Under the pieces are notes generated by a model, which saw nothing but the letters and a program-made list of their open reading frames with translations, ran no database searches and had not been told where the DNA came from. DNA of 64,000 nucleotides. Origin: Herbiconiux sp. Lineage in GTDB: Bacteria > Actinomycetota > Actinomycetes > Actinomycetales > Microbacteriaceae. The stretch lies in contig NZ_JAHFUY010000022.1 in assembly GCF_023264895.1 (NCBI RefSeq), positions 18,053-82,052 of the forward strand. Reading direction: 5' to 3'. Below, piece by piece: positions 8,135 to 17,062 of the stretch (within the stretch, counting starts at the first letter, position 1; each line of letters starts with the position of its first letter). The position numbers were made by a program, and so were the translations under genes.

Positions 8135-9337
8135 ATGGTCGACACGATTTCAGCGGCACTGGCGCGGCGGATCGCCCTGGCGGCCCAGGGGTTCGGGGCG
8201 CGCCCGAGCGCGGGCCCCGGCACCCGCCAGTTCAATCTCTTGCTGCGCCGGCTCGCGCTGCTGCAGATCGACTCGGTGAACGTCTACGAGCGCAGCCACT
8301 ACCAGCCGGTGTTCGCGCGGCTCGGGCACTACGACAAGTCGGTGCTCGACGCCGTGACCTACGGCAAGGGGGTGACGGAGTACTGGGCGCACGAGGCGTC
8401 GTTCCTGCCGGTCGAGACGCTGCCGCTGATGGCGTGGCGGAAGAACGACTACCGCGACCGGTTCGCCGCCCGCACCGACGAGTGGAGCACGACCGAGCAG
8501 GCCAACGCCTCGATGATCGAGTGGCTGCGCGCCGAGCTGGCCGCGAAGGGGCCGATGCGCGCGAGCGAGATCGAGCACGACTCCAACCGCCGCCAGGGGC
8601 CGTGGTGGGGCTGGTCGGAGGTCAAACGAGGGCTCGAGACGATGTTCCGGGTGGGCGACGTGGTCTCGGCCGGCCGGGTGCGGTTCGAGCGGGTCTACGC
8701 GCTGCCCGAGCATGTGCTGCCCGCCTCGGTGCTCGGTGTGGAGGTGCCCCGGGAGGAGGCGGTGCGGCAGCTGATGTCGATGTCGGCGAGGGCGCACGGC
8801 ATCGGAACGCTGAAGGACTTCGCCGACTACTTCCGGCTGAAGACGGTCGACGCCCTGCCCGCGGTGCTCTCGCTGGTGGAGGAGGGCGAGCTCGTGCCGG
8901 TGGAGGTGGAGGGCTGGTCGAAGCCCGCCTGGCTGCACCGGGATGCCCGCCGGCCGCGCCGGATCGAGGCCGAGGCGCTGCTCTCGCCGTTCGACCCCGT
9001 GGTGTGGGAGCGCTCGCGCACCGAGCGGCTCTTCGACTTCCACTACCGCATCGAGATCTACACGCCCGAGCCCAAGCGCGTCTACGGCTACTACACGCTC
9101 CCGGTGCTCATCGACGACCGCCTCCCGGCCCGCATCGACCTCAAGAGCGACCGCCAGTCCGGCGTCCTCCGCGTGCAGTCCGCCTGGGCCGAGCCCGGCC
9201 TCCTCCCCGACGACGTCCCCCGCATAGCGTCCCTCCTCCGCCGAGCCGCCGCCTGGCAGAAGCTCCCCGCCCCCATCCACGTCACCGGCAAAGGCACCCT
9301 CGCCCCCGCCCTGGCAGCAGAACTAGCCCGCGCCTAA
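8135..9337 (+). CDS. YcaQ/AlkX-type DNA glycosylase (winged-helix, HTH_42 family)
   Basis: Protein of 400 residues of the winged-helix superfamily that includes E. coli YcaQ and Streptomyces AlkZ, which unhook interstrand crosslinks and remove bulky N-alkyl purines. The catalytic Q-x-D motif is seen as Q44-I-D46 in LLQIDSVNVYERSHY. The pattern ARRIALAAQGF near the N-terminus, the EYWAHEASFLP motif and the C-terminal SPFDPVVWERSRTERLF segment are typical. Alone on the plus strand between a minus-strand importer operon and htpX; its TAA stop overlaps the htpX TAG on the other strand. Lesion specificity cannot be told from sequence; resemblance to the YcaQ subfamily is my reading of the QxD motif. 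Confidence 0.85.
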   Translation: MVDTISAALARRIALAAQGFGARPSAGPGTRQFNLLLRRLALLQIDSVNVYERSHYQPVFARLGHYDKSVLDAVTYGKGVTEYWAHEASFLPVETLPLMAWRKNDYRDRFAARTDEWSTTEQANASMIEWLRAELAAKGPMRASEIEHDSNRRQGPWWGWSEVKRGLETMFRVGDVVSAGRVRFERVYALPEHVLPASVLGVEVPREEAVRQLMSMSARAHGIGTLKDFADYFRLKTVDALPAVLSLVEEGELVPVEVEGWSKPAWLHRDARRPRRIEAEALLSPFDPVVWERSRTERLFDFHYRIEIYTPEPKRVYGYYTLPVLIDDRLPARIDLKSDRQSGVLRVQSAWAEPGLLPDDVPRIASLLRRAAAWQKLPAPIHVTGKGTLAPALAAELARA

Positions 9338-10206
9338 AATCCCCCACCCATCGTGCGCAACCGCTCGATCCGCTCCGGCAGCGGCGGGTGGGTGACGAAG
9401 AGCTTGTCCATGAAGCCGGGCTTCATGGGGTCGGAGATCCACATGTGCGACATCGACGACGACTGGCGGAGCATGGGGCGGCCGTAGGCGGCGAGCTTCT
9501 CGAGGGCGCTCGCGAGCGCATCCGGGTGCCGGGTGGTCATGGCGCCCGTGGCATCCGCGAGGTACTCGCGCTGGCGGGAGACGGCGAGCTGCACCGCGGT
9601 GGCGATGAGGGGTGCGATCAGCAGCGCCACGAGCCCGAAGATCATCATGATCGGGTTGGAGTTGTTGTTGCCCCGGCCGAAGAGGGTGAGCCGCAGCAGC
9701 ATGTCGGCCACGAACCCCACGGCCACCACGAGCCCGAACACGATCATCGAGACGCGGATGTCGTAGTTCTTGACGTGGCCGAGCTCGTGCGCCATGACGC
9801 CCTCGAGCTCCGAGTCGTCCATGATGGCGAGGAGGCCGGTGGTGGCGGCCACGACGGCGTGCTCCGGATCGCGACCGGTCGCGAACGCGTTCGGCGCCGG
9901 GTCGTCGATGATGTAGACCTTCGGCATCGGCATCCCCGTGGCGATGGTGAGGTTCTCGACCACGCGGTACAGCCGCGGGTTGTCGCGCTTCTCGATCTGC
10001 CGGGCGCCGCTCATGGTGAGCGCCTGGCCGCTCGCGGCGAAGTACTGGATGAGCGCGTACACGGCGGCCACCACGACCGTCACGATCACGATCGTGAGGT
10101 TGCCGTAGACGTAGCTTGCGAGCCAGCCGAGACCGCCGATGAACAGCAGGAACAGCGCGATGATGAAGACCGTGTTGCGCTTGTTCTTGGCTATGGCGCG
10201 ATACAT
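9334..10206 (-). CDS. htpX: Membrane zinc metalloprotease HtpX (M48B)
   Basis: Inner-membrane protease of 290 residues for quality control of membrane proteins. Two N-terminal helices (about 12-30 and 36-55) precede the catalytic HELGH (140-144); the third zinc ligand is E214 in REYLADA. Two further helices lie at about 152-172 and 186-208. The C-terminal THPPLPERIERLR segment is the family hallmark. It follows lemA with a nine-base gap; the lemA-htpX pair is a very common actinobacterial arrangement. Convergent with the YcaQ-type gene, with stop codons sharing bases. Confidence 0.95.
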   Translation of the reverse strand: MYRAIAKNKRNTVFIIALFLLFIGGLGWLASYVYGNLTIVIVTVVVAAVYALIQYFAASGQALTMSGARQIEKRDNPRLYRVVENLTIATGMPMPKVYIIDDPAPNAFATGRDPEHAVVAATTGLLAIMDDSELEGVMAHELGHVKNYDIRVSMIVFGLVVAVGFVADMLLRLTLFGRGNNNSNPIMMIFGLVALLIAPLIATAVQLAVSRQREYLADATGAMTTRHPDALASALEKLAAYGRPMLRQSSSMSHMWISDPMKPGFMDKLFVTHPPLPERIERLRTMGGGF

Positions 10207-10215
10207 GGACCGGTT

Positions 10216-10782
10216 CTAGAACTGCACGCGAGGCGGCTCGGCGATGGCCGCGACGTCGGAGACCTCGAAGAACTCGCGCTCGGAGAAGCCGAGGCGGCGC
10301 GCGAAGACGTTGTTGGGGAACTGCTGGACCTTGGTGTTGAGCTCCCGCACGCCCCCATTGTAGAAGCGGCGCGACGCCTGCACCTTGTCCTCGGTGTCGA
10401 CGATCTCGGCCTGCAGCTGCAGGAAGTTCTGGCTGGCCTGGAGCTGGGGGTAGGCCTCCGCCACGGCGAAGATGCTCTTGAGCGCCTGCTGCATGTGGTT
10501 CTCGGCCACCGACGCCTCCGCCGGGCCCTGCGCGCCGAGGGTCTCGGCACGGGCCTTCGTGACGTTCTCGAAGACGGCCTTCTCGTGCGCCGCGTAGCCC
10601 TTGACCGACTCGATCAGGTTGGGCAGCAGATCGGCGCGGCGCTTCAGCTGCACCGTGATGTCGCTCCACGCCTCGTCGACGCGCACCTTCAGGGAGACGA
10701 GCGAGTTGTAGGTCGCCCAGAGGTAGATGCCGATGATCGCTGCGATCACGACGACGATGATTACCGGGATCAGCCATTCCAT
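10216..10782 (-). CDS. lemA: LemA family membrane protein
   Basis: Single-pass membrane protein of 188 residues: an N-terminal helix (about 4-23), then an extended antiparallel helical bundle with the LemA signatures VDEAWSDITVQLKRRADLLPNL (split around residue 45) and the YPQLQASQNF/LQLQAEI stretch, ending in FFEVSDVA. The molecular function of LemA proteins is not established; genetic linkage with HtpX suggests a shared role in membrane homeostasis. The ATG follows TATACT by seven bases, with no Shine-Dalgarno. Confidence 0.95.
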   Translation of the reverse strand: MEWLIPVIIVVVIAAIIGIYLWATYNSLVSLKVRVDEAWSDITVQLKRRADLLPNLIESVKGYAAHEKAVFENVTKARAETLGAQGPAEASVAENHMQQALKSIFAVAEAYPQLQASQNFLQLQAEIVDTEDKVQASRRFYNGGVRELNTKVQQFPNNVFARRLGFSEREFFEVSDVAAIAEPPRVQF

Positions 10783-10789
10783 GGCCCCG

Positions 10790-10795
10790 AGTATA
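10790..10795 (-). promoter_or_regulatory. -10 hexamer of lemA-htpX
   Basis: TATACT, a near-consensus -10 on the minus strand, ends seven bases before the lemA ATG at 10782. Candidate leaderless promoter. Confidence 0.5.
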
Positions 10796-10839
10796 GCGAG
10801 CCGACGGTTGTCGTTCAGGGGCCGCGGGTGCTCTCCCAG

Positions 10840-12282
10840 CTACCGCGACTCGGCAAGCAGCCGGAACCAGCGGTACGAGTCCTTCGGCGTGCGGGTGAAG
10901 TCGTCGAAGTCGACGTGCACGAGCCCGAACCGCTGCGTGTAGCCGGCGGCCCACTCGAAGTTGTCGAGCAGCGACCAGGCGAAGTAGCCCCTCAGGTCGA
11001 TCCCGGAGGCCGCGCCCCCGCCGCTCACGGCCCGGACCGCGGCGTCGAGGTGCTCGGCCAGGTAGTCGATCCGGCGCCCGTCGGCCACGAAGGGGGTGCC
11101 GTCGTCCTCGGCGAGCTCGACCAGGTCGGGGAAGCTCGCGCCGTTCTCGGTGATGTAGACGGGCGGCAGCAGCGATCCGTAGCGCTCGGCGAGCTCTTCG
11201 AGCGCCGTGCCGAGGAACTCCGGCGCGATGGGCCAGCCGAAGCCCGTGCGGTCGAAATCGGGCCAGGGCGCGAGATGGAACGGCAGCTTCGCCATGGCCG
11301 ACGACTCGCCGTCGGGCGTCGCCGATCCGCCCGAGCCCGCGGCGATCCGGGTGGGCATGTAGTAGTTGAGGCCGTAGAAGTCGAGCGGCTGCGCGATGAT
11401 CGCGAGGTCGGCCGGGTCGGCCTCGGTGAGCGCGTCGAACAGCGCGGCGAAGCCCTCGGGCGGCTCCGGGTAGTGGCCGAGCAGCACCGGATCGGCGAAG
11501 ATCCGGTTGTGCAGCAGGTCGAACAGTCCCGCGAACACCACGTCGGGCTCGTCGGCTGTGGCCGGCACCACCGGGGAGTGCACGTTGACGATGCCGACCC
11601 CGCCCCGCACATCCGCCGCCCGGAGGGCCTGCACGGCCACGCCGTGACCGAGCAGCAGCTGATGGGCGGCGGGCAGCGCGTTGAACAGGCGCGTGGCCCC
11701 CGGCGCGTGCACGCCGAGCGCGTAGCCCTGGAGGGTGACGGTGGCGGGCTCATTGATCGTGGCCCAATGTCCGATGCGGTCGCCGAACTCCTCCCCCAGC
11801 GCGAAGGCGAGGTCGCCGAAGCGGAGGGCTGTGTCGCGGTTGAACCAGCCGCCGGGCAGGGCCGTCGGGGTGTCCCAGTGGAACAGGGTGGCGAACGTCT
11901 GCACCCCGGCACCGTCGAGCGCGTCGAGCAGGCGGCGGTAGAAGTCGAGCCCCTCCTGCCGGAGGGCGCCCTTGCCCTCGGGCTGCAGCCGCGGCCACGA
12001 GAACGAGAAGCGGTAGGCGTCGGCGCCGAGGTCGCGCAGCAGCTCCACGTCCTCCGGATAGCGGTGCAGGTGGTCGGCCGCCCGGTCGGCCGTCGAGCCG
12101 TCGAGGATGCGGCCGCGCTGGGCGGTGAACGCATCCCACACCGACTCGCCCCGGCCGCCCTCGTGGGTGGCACCCTCGATCTGGAAGGCGCTCGTGGCGG
12201 TGCCGAGCACGAAGCCCTCGGGCAGCCGGCCGGCGAGATCGCGCGCGAACTCGCGGCGCTCCTCGGGTGATCGCACGCTCAC
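10840..12282 (-). CDS. GH1 family beta-glucosidase
   Basis: Retaining glycoside hydrolase of 480 residues, the normal GH1 length, with no signal peptide and so cytoplasmic. The acid/base Glu is E178 in TINEPA, the nucleophile E378 in YITENG, and the substrate-pocket motifs LFHWDTPTALP (133-143) and the C-terminal WSLLDNFEWAAGY are intact. The family cleaves beta-glucosides, beta-galactosides or beta-fucosides. It is the last gene of a five-gene overlapping operon with a sucrose-transporter-like MFS, which suggests import of an intact glycoside and hydrolysis inside the cell. The GTG start overlaps the oxidase stop by four bases. Confidence 0.94.
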   Translation of the reverse strand: MSVRSPEERREFARDLAGRLPEGFVLGTATSAFQIEGATHEGGRGESVWDAFTAQRGRILDGSTADRAADHLHRYPEDVELLRDLGADAYRFSFSWPRLQPEGKGALRQEGLDFYRRLLDALDGAGVQTFATLFHWDTPTALPGGWFNRDTALRFGDLAFALGEEFGDRIGHWATINEPATVTLQGYALGVHAPGATRLFNALPAAHQLLLGHGVAVQALRAADVRGGVGIVNVHSPVVPATADEPDVVFAGLFDLLHNRIFADPVLLGHYPEPPEGFAALFDALTEADPADLAIIAQPLDFYGLNYYMPTRIAAGSGGSATPDGESSAMAKLPFHLAPWPDFDRTGFGWPIAPEFLGTALEELAERYGSLLPPVYITENGASFPDLVELAEDDGTPFVADGRRIDYLAEHLDAAVRAVSGGGAASGIDLRGYFAWSLLDNFEWAAGYTQRFGLVHVDFDDFTRTPKDSYRWFRLLAESR

Positions 12283-13592
12283 TCCCCCAGCACGCGGTCG
12301 AGGTAGGCGTTCGTGAACAGCCGCTCCGGATCCGCGGCGTCGCGGAGGGCGACGAACTCGGCGTGCCGCGGGTACAGCTCCGCCAGCTGCGCGGCCGACT
12401 TGCTGTGCAGCTTGCCCCAGTGGGGCCGGCCGTGGTGCCTGTCCATGATCTCCTCGACGGCTTCGAAGTACTCGGTGTGGTCTTCGCGATGGTACCGGTG
12501 CACGGCGAGGTAGCCGGTCTCGCGGCCCGAGGCGGTCGAGAGCCAGAGGTCGTCGGCCGCAGCCGACCGCACCTCCACGGGGAACGAGATGCGCCAGCCG
12601 CGCTCGGTGATGAGGGCGTCGACCGCGCGGAGCGCCTCGGGCACGGCGGCCGCCGGCAGCGCGTACTCCTGCTCGCGGAAGCGCACCGTGCGGGAGGCCG
12701 TGAACACGCGGTGCGAGTGGTCGGTGAAGCGCCGGTTCGACCAGAGCCGCTCGGCGAGGGCGTTGACGCGGGGCACGACGGCCGGCACGGCGCTCCCGGC
12801 GGCGCAGGTCAGCCGGTAGAGGCCGTTGGCCATGAGCGTGTCGTCGAGGAACGCCCGGCCGCGCCCGAGCGGCGCCAGCGGTGCGTCGGCCGGCAGGCGC
12901 GTGTTCGTCTTGGTGGCGGCGCTCCGGGTGCCGGGGAACCAGTAGAACTCGAAGTGGTCGGCGGCGGCGTGCCGCTCGGCCAGGTGCGCGAGCACGTCGT
13001 CGAGCGCCTCCTGCTCCTCGACCGCGGCGAGCGCGAAGGCGGGCACGCACTGCAGGGTGACCTCCACGATCACCCCGAGGGCGCCGAGCGAGAGGGCGAC
13101 GGCCGGGAGGAGCTCGGGCTCGTTCTGCTCGTCGATGCGGCGGAGCTCCCCCTCGGCGGTCACGAGGGTGACGCCCACCACCTGGGTGGCGATGCCGCCG
13201 AACCGCTCCCCCGTGCCGTGGGTGCCGGTGGAGATCGCGCCCGCGATGGACTGCCGGTCGATGTCGCCCATGTTCGCGAGGGCGAGCTCGTAGGGCCGCA
13301 GCAGCTGCGGCAGCTGGTGCAGTCGGGTGCCGCCGAGCAGGGTCACCCGCCCGCGCTCACGGTCGACCGCGACGATCCCGCTGAGGTCGTCGAGCTCGAG
13401 CAGCACCCCCGTGGCCACCGCGATGCCCGTGAAGCTGTGGCCGGCGCCGACGGCCTTCACCCGGAGCCCTGAGCGCGCGGCGGCGGTGACGGCGCGCTGC
13501 ACGGCGCCGATGCTCGCCGGGCGCTCCACCCGCACGGGCTTGACCTTCTCGGTGCGTGCCCAGTTGCGCCACACCCCGTTGGCGGCTGTCAC
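12279..13592 (-). CDS. FAD-linked oxidase of the D-arabinono-1,4-lactone oxidase family
   Basis: Flavoprotein of 437 residues of the vanillyl-alcohol-oxidase superfamily (ALO/GULO branch), which oxidises sugar lactones or alditols with O2 or another acceptor. The N-terminal PCMH-type FAD domain shows VGAGHSFTG with H52 at the position that carries the covalent 8-alpha-histidyl FAD in related oxidases, then LHQLPQLL and the Gly-rich GAISTGTHGTG. The C-terminal ALO domain includes the PHWGK motif (HGRPHWGKLHS) that ends these enzymes. Starts with GTG in a GTGA overlap with the aldolase gene. In this operon it could oxidise the sugar released by the GH1 enzyme; that is inference. Confidence 0.9.
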   Translation of the reverse strand: MTAANGVWRNWARTEKVKPVRVERPASIGAVQRAVTAAARSGLRVKAVGAGHSFTGIAVATGVLLELDDLSGIVAVDRERGRVTLLGGTRLHQLPQLLRPYELALANMGDIDRQSIAGAISTGTHGTGERFGGIATQVVGVTLVTAEGELRRIDEQNEPELLPAVALSLGALGVIVEVTLQCVPAFALAAVEEQEALDDVLAHLAERHAAADHFEFYWFPGTRSAATKTNTRLPADAPLAPLGRGRAFLDDTLMANGLYRLTCAAGSAVPAVVPRVNALAERLWSNRRFTDHSHRVFTASRTVRFREQEYALPAAAVPEALRAVDALITERGWRISFPVEVRSAAADDLWLSTASGRETGYLAVHRYHREDHTEYFEAVEEIMDRHHGRPHWGKLHSKSAAQLAELYPRHAEFVALRDAADPERLFTNAYLDRVLGE

Positions 13593-14929
13593 AGGAAGGC
13601 CTGCCCCTCGCCGCGGTAGGTCGGCACGACGTCGACCACGGCGCCGTCCTCGACAACCGCGAACTCGTTCACGTGCTCCGAGAGCTCGCCCGACTTCGTG
13701 TGCCGCAGCCACACCCGGTCGCCCGCTCGGAGGCCCGCCGCACCGCGCCCGGAGAGCGGCGTCTGCACCTCGCCCGCCATCTCGCGGGCCTGCATCGTCG
13801 TGCCCTTCGGCCAGACGATCTCGGGCAGGCGGTCGGGTGCCGGCGGGCCGGAGGCGATCCAGCCCCCGCCGAGGAGCGTGGCCATGTCGGGCCGCGGCTT
13901 CCGCACGACCGGCAGCGCGAACGCGGCCGCCGGGGCGGGGCGGAACCGGGAGTAGGTGTCGAAGAGGTGACCGCCCAGGAGGCCGGAGCCCGCGGCGATC
14001 TCGGTGACCGAGGCGTCGGCGCTCGTCGACTCGAGCGAGCCCGTGCCGCCCCCGTTCACGAACTCCAGCGGCGCGAGCGACCGCACCGCCGCCACGACCT
14101 CGCCCCGGCGGCCGGCGAGCTCGGCGATCGAGCCCTTCTGCATCAGGTCGATCGCGCGCGCCATCGCGCGGCGGGCGATCGGATTGCCGCCGGGGCGGTT
14201 GCCGACGCCCGCGATCTGCGACTCGTAGGCCATCAGCCCCACGAGGTCGAAGCCGGGGCGCCGCATGATCTCGCGGGCGAGGGCGGTCGCGTCGTCGACG
14301 GTGGCGACGGGAGACCGCCAGACGCCGAGCCGCCCAAGGGCCGGAGCGGTGTAGGCCGAGTCGAGCTCGATCGCCACCCGGAGGGCGGGGCGGGCAGCGG
14401 CAGGGGCACCGCCGGCGGCCACGGAACCGGCAAGGGCCGCGTCGATGAGATCGAGGTGCGCGACCGAGTCGACCATGAGCGTGATCGTCGACGCGAACTC
14501 CTCGTCGGCGGCGAGAGCCCTGAGGGCAGCGCGGTCGACCGTGGGGTAGCCCACCACGATGTCGAGCGGATGCGCGGTCGCGGGCGCACGGCCGGCCGGG
14601 TCGTCGGCGGCCCGCCTCGCGCGCTCGGCCAGCCACAGCGCCTCGGGGAGCGTGTAGGCGAGGATGCCGGCGTATCCCGGCAGCGCGAGCACCGCATCCT
14701 GAACGGCGCGCACCCGCACCGACTTGCTCGCCACCCGGATCGGCTTGCCTCCGGCGCGCTGAAGCATCGACCGCGCGTTGTGCACGAGGGCCTCGAGGCC
14801 GATCACGGCCACGGGGGGCTCGAGGTCGGCGGTGGCGGCGGTGAGACCGCGCCAGTAGCGCTGCTCGTCGCGCCAGGCATCCGGATGCGCGAGGTGGCGG
14901 GTGAGATCGAGCGCCGTCGTCGCCGTCAT
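13589..14929 (-). CDS. Alanine racemase-fold (type III PLP) amino acid deaminase/aldolase
   Basis: PLP enzyme of 446 residues with a TIM-barrel N-terminal domain; the PLP lysine is K69 in RVASKSVR, followed by the phosphate-binding NGGGTGSLEST stretch. The C-terminal part has the HxxxH/C-like D-threonine-aldolase pattern of metal-activated D-threonine aldolase / D-serine dehydratase relatives (EHVNEF region), so it resembles D-amino-acid aldolases more than alanine racemases. Substrate unknown. Its position between an MFS transporter and an ALO-family oxidase, with overlaps on both sides, implies one pathway, but no known pathway combines these enzymes with certainty. Confidence 0.85.
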   Translation of the reverse strand: MTATTALDLTRHLAHPDAWRDEQRYWRGLTAATADLEPPVAVIGLEALVHNARSMLQRAGGKPIRVASKSVRVRAVQDAVLALPGYAGILAYTLPEALWLAERARRAADDPAGRAPATAHPLDIVVGYPTVDRAALRALAADEEFASTITLMVDSVAHLDLIDAALAGSVAAGGAPAAARPALRVAIELDSAYTAPALGRLGVWRSPVATVDDATALAREIMRRPGFDLVGLMAYESQIAGVGNRPGGNPIARRAMARAIDLMQKGSIAELAGRRGEVVAAVRSLAPLEFVNGGGTGSLESTSADASVTEIAAGSGLLGGHLFDTYSRFRPAPAAAFALPVVRKPRPDMATLLGGGWIASGPPAPDRLPEIVWPKGTTMQAREMAGEVQTPLSGRGAAGLRAGDRVWLRHTKSGELSEHVNEFAVVEDGAVVDVVPTYRGEGQAFL

Positions 14930-16266
14930 CGCACGCTCCGCACCCGCGACACCGCGAGGGCGCCCGCGAAGCCGAAGATCGCCGAGACGAGGAAGAGGCC
15001 GGTGAAGCCGCCCACCCAGGTCACGACGGCGGCGCCGACGAGCGGGGCGACGGCCTGGGGAACGGCGGTGGCGATGTTCATGATGCCGAGGTCCTTTCCG
15101 CGGGAGGCGGGATCGGGGAGCACTTGGGTGGCGAGGGCCTGGTCGACCGAGAGGAACGAGCCGTAGCCGAGGCCGAGGAGGGCCGCCGCGACCATCGTGA
15201 CGGTGAGGTCGGGCACGAAGGCGAGCAGCAGGGCGGCGAGGGCCTGCAGCACGGCGGCGGCGAGCACGAACACACGGCGGCGGGCCAGGCGGTCGGAGAG
15301 TGCGCCCGCGATCATCGAGGCGAGCACCACGAAGACCGTGTAGATGACGATGAGCACGAGCAGGTCGTCCTCGGCGTTCGGGTCGTTGAGGCCGAACATC
15401 AGGAAGTAGAGCAGGAGCGTGGTGCCGAGGGCGTTGCCGATGTTGACGAGCACGCGGCTGAGGAGGGTCCAGCCGAAGTCGGGGTGCGCGCGGGGACTCA
15501 CCCAGAAGCCCTCCACGAGGGAGCGGAGGGTGAGGGGCGGGAGGCCTCCCCGGCCGGCCGCCGTGTCGGGAACCCACAGGCAGAAGGGCGCGACGAGCAC
15601 GACGAGGAGGACGGCCATCGCGGTGTAGCCGAGGAACTGGCCGGTGAAGAGGGCGGTGGCGAGCAGCACGCCGAGGATGAGACCGACGGCCTGGGGTGCC
15701 GAGATGAAGCTCGACGCGAAACCGCGCTGGCCCACGGGGACCTGGTCGGAGATGAGGGCTGTGAGGGCGGCGGAGAGCACGCAGAAGCCGATGATGGCGA
15801 GGCTCCAGAAGACGCCCACGAGCACGAGGTCGTGCTGCAGGCCGAGGAGCACGAGCGAGGCGGCGAAGAGCAGGGTGCCGCCGGCGATCCAGGGGCGGCG
15901 GCGGCCGAAGCGGGAGGTCGTGCGGTCGGAGAGCGCACCCGTGAGGGGGAAGGTGAGCAGGGCGAAGGCGCCCGCGATGGCCGAGATCACGCCGAAGGCC
16001 ACCACGGAGTCCGTCCAGTGCGCGGTGGTGAGCTGCGCCTCGACCTGGAGCGGCAGGAGGAGCTGCACGGGGGTGAGCTGCGCCATCCAGACGCCGAGCC
16101 ACGCGGTGCCGAAGAGGGCGATCCAGGCGCCGCCGACCCGGCGGACGGGTTCGGCGGTGGGGTTCGCGGATGCGGCGGGGTTCGCGGATGCGGTGGTGTT
16201 TCCGGATGCGGCGGGGTTCCCGGATGCGGCGGGGTCGGCGGGGCCGGGGCCGGTGGGGTGGGTCAT
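14926..16266 (-). CDS. MFS transporter with sucrose/SLC45-type RxGRRR motif
   Basis: Twelve-helix transporter of 446 residues. After a 45-residue hydrophilic tail the first helix starts near 47. The loop between helices 2 and 3 reads SDRTTSRFGRRRPWI (113-127), the RxGRRR signature of plant SUC and animal SLC45 sucrose/maltose transporters; a matching ALSDRLARRR lies after helix 8. This points to proton-coupled uptake of a disaccharide or glucoside, in keeping with the GH1 gene three genes downstream. The N-terminal tail (about residues 14-37) is made of Ala-Ser-Gly-Asn-Pro hexapeptide repeats encoded by an 18-bp tandem repeat. The ATG overlaps the TetR stop by four bases. Confidence 0.87.
   Translation of the reverse strand: MTHPTGPGPADPAASGNPAASGNTTASANPAASANPTAEPVRRVGGAWIALFGTAWLGVWMAQLTPVQLLLPLQVEAQLTTAHWTDSVVAFGVISAIAGAFALLTFPLTGALSDRTTSRFGRRRPWIAGGTLLFAASLVLLGLQHDLVLVGVFWSLAIIGFCVLSAALTALISDQVPVGQRGFASSFISAPQAVGLILGVLLATALFTGQFLGYTAMAVLLVVLVAPFCLWVPDTAAGRGGLPPLTLRSLVEGFWVSPRAHPDFGWTLLSRVLVNIGNALGTTLLLYFLMFGLNDPNAEDDLLVLIVIYTVFVVLASMIAGALSDRLARRRVFVLAAAVLQALAALLLAFVPDLTVTMVAAALLGLGYGSFLSVDQALATQVLPDPASRGKDLGIMNIATAVPQAVAPLVGAAVVTWVGGFTGLFLVSAIFGFAGALAVSRVRSVR
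16163..16234. repeat. Four 18-bp tandem repeats inside the MFS gene
   Basis: Four consecutive 18-bp units with the core GGATGCGGCGGGG (one unit reads GGTGGTG) at 16163, 16181, 16199 and 16217. They encode the hexapeptide-like SANPAA/SGNTTA stretch in the cytoplasmic N-terminus of the transporter. In-frame units allow length change without frameshift. Confidence 0.85.
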
Positions 16267-17039
16267 GCTACGGTCACCGCCTCGGCCGCGAGGGCACGGG
16301 CCGCGAACGCGAGCGCGGCGTCGGCGCGCTCGTCGGCGGCGGCGGTGGCGGCGGCGGCCGGGCTGCCGGTGGGATCCGTGGTGGCGACGGTGGCCATGAT
16401 CGGAGTGGCAGTGCGGACGCCTGCGGTGGTGGTGGTGGCGTCGGCGGTAGCGGCTTCGGTCGTGGGGGCGACGGTGGCGTCTTCGGCGGTGGCGGTGGAG
16501 GTGGGCGCGGCGGCGGTGTCGGCGAGCCAGGCGAGGGTGATGCCGTCGGTGAGGGCGACCAGGTGGGCGGCGGTCTGGTCGGTGCCGGCCGGCCACGCGC
16601 ATCCGCTTCGGGCCGCCGCTTCGGCGAGGGCCTCCGCGGCGAGGCGGCGATAACGGGCGTACTGGCGGGCGGCGAGCGGCTGCATGCCCTCGGTGCGCAT
16701 GGCGTACTGGGTGAGCTCGAACATAGCGCGCTCCCGGGCCGGGTCGGCGCGCACGCCGTCGAAGTAGCGGCGGAGCCCCGCGGCGAGGATCTCCTCGAGG
16801 GTGCTCCCGGCCCCAGGATCGAGCTCGAGGGCCGTCGCCTCCGCACCCACCACCTGCTCCACGAGCTCGCCGAGCAGCTCCTCGCGCGAAGCGAACGCGT
16901 AGTGGAAGCTGGCGAGCTTCATGTCGGCCTCGTCGACGATGGCGCGGGTGGTGGCGGCCGCGACACCGCCGCGGGCGATCACGGCGAAGGCGGCGGCGAG
17001 CAGGCGCTCGCGGCGCTCGGCGACGGGCAGGCGCGACAT
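16263..17039 (-). CDS. TetR family regulator with low-complexity C-terminal insertion
   Basis: Regulator of 258 residues. The helix-turn-helix is in residues 10-55 (TTRAIVDEADMKLASFHYAF). The ligand domain runs to about 175, then a stretch of about 60 residues made almost only of Ala, Thr, Val and Pro (TSTATAEDATVAPTTEAATA and on) interrupts before a final Ala-rich helix; normal TetR proteins end near 200. It is the first gene of the beta-glucoside operon, so it probably represses itself and the four genes below. A perfect palindrome (17063-17078) lies 23 bases upstream of the ATG. Confidence 0.9.
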   Translation of the reverse strand: MSRLPVAERRERLLAAAFAVIARGGVAAATTRAIVDEADMKLASFHYAFASREELLGELVEQVVGAEATALELDPGAGSTLEEILAAGLRRYFDGVRADPARERAMFELTQYAMRTEGMQPLAARQYARYRRLAAEALAEAAARSGCAWPAGTDQTAAHLVALTDGITLAWLADTAAAPTSTATAEDATVAPTTEAATADATTTTAGVRTATPIMATVATTDPTGSPAAAATAAADERADAALAFAARALAAEAVTVA

Positions 17040-17062
17040 CGTCCCCCTCGTGTCGGCAGATG

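Noticed and set aside
8095..12270. A 1391-residue open frame on the plus strand across the YcaQ, htpX, lemA and GH1 region
   Set aside because: It is the GC-rich shadow of genes in other frames; composition is Arg/Gly/His/Val-rich with no domain, and the true genes have intact motifs.
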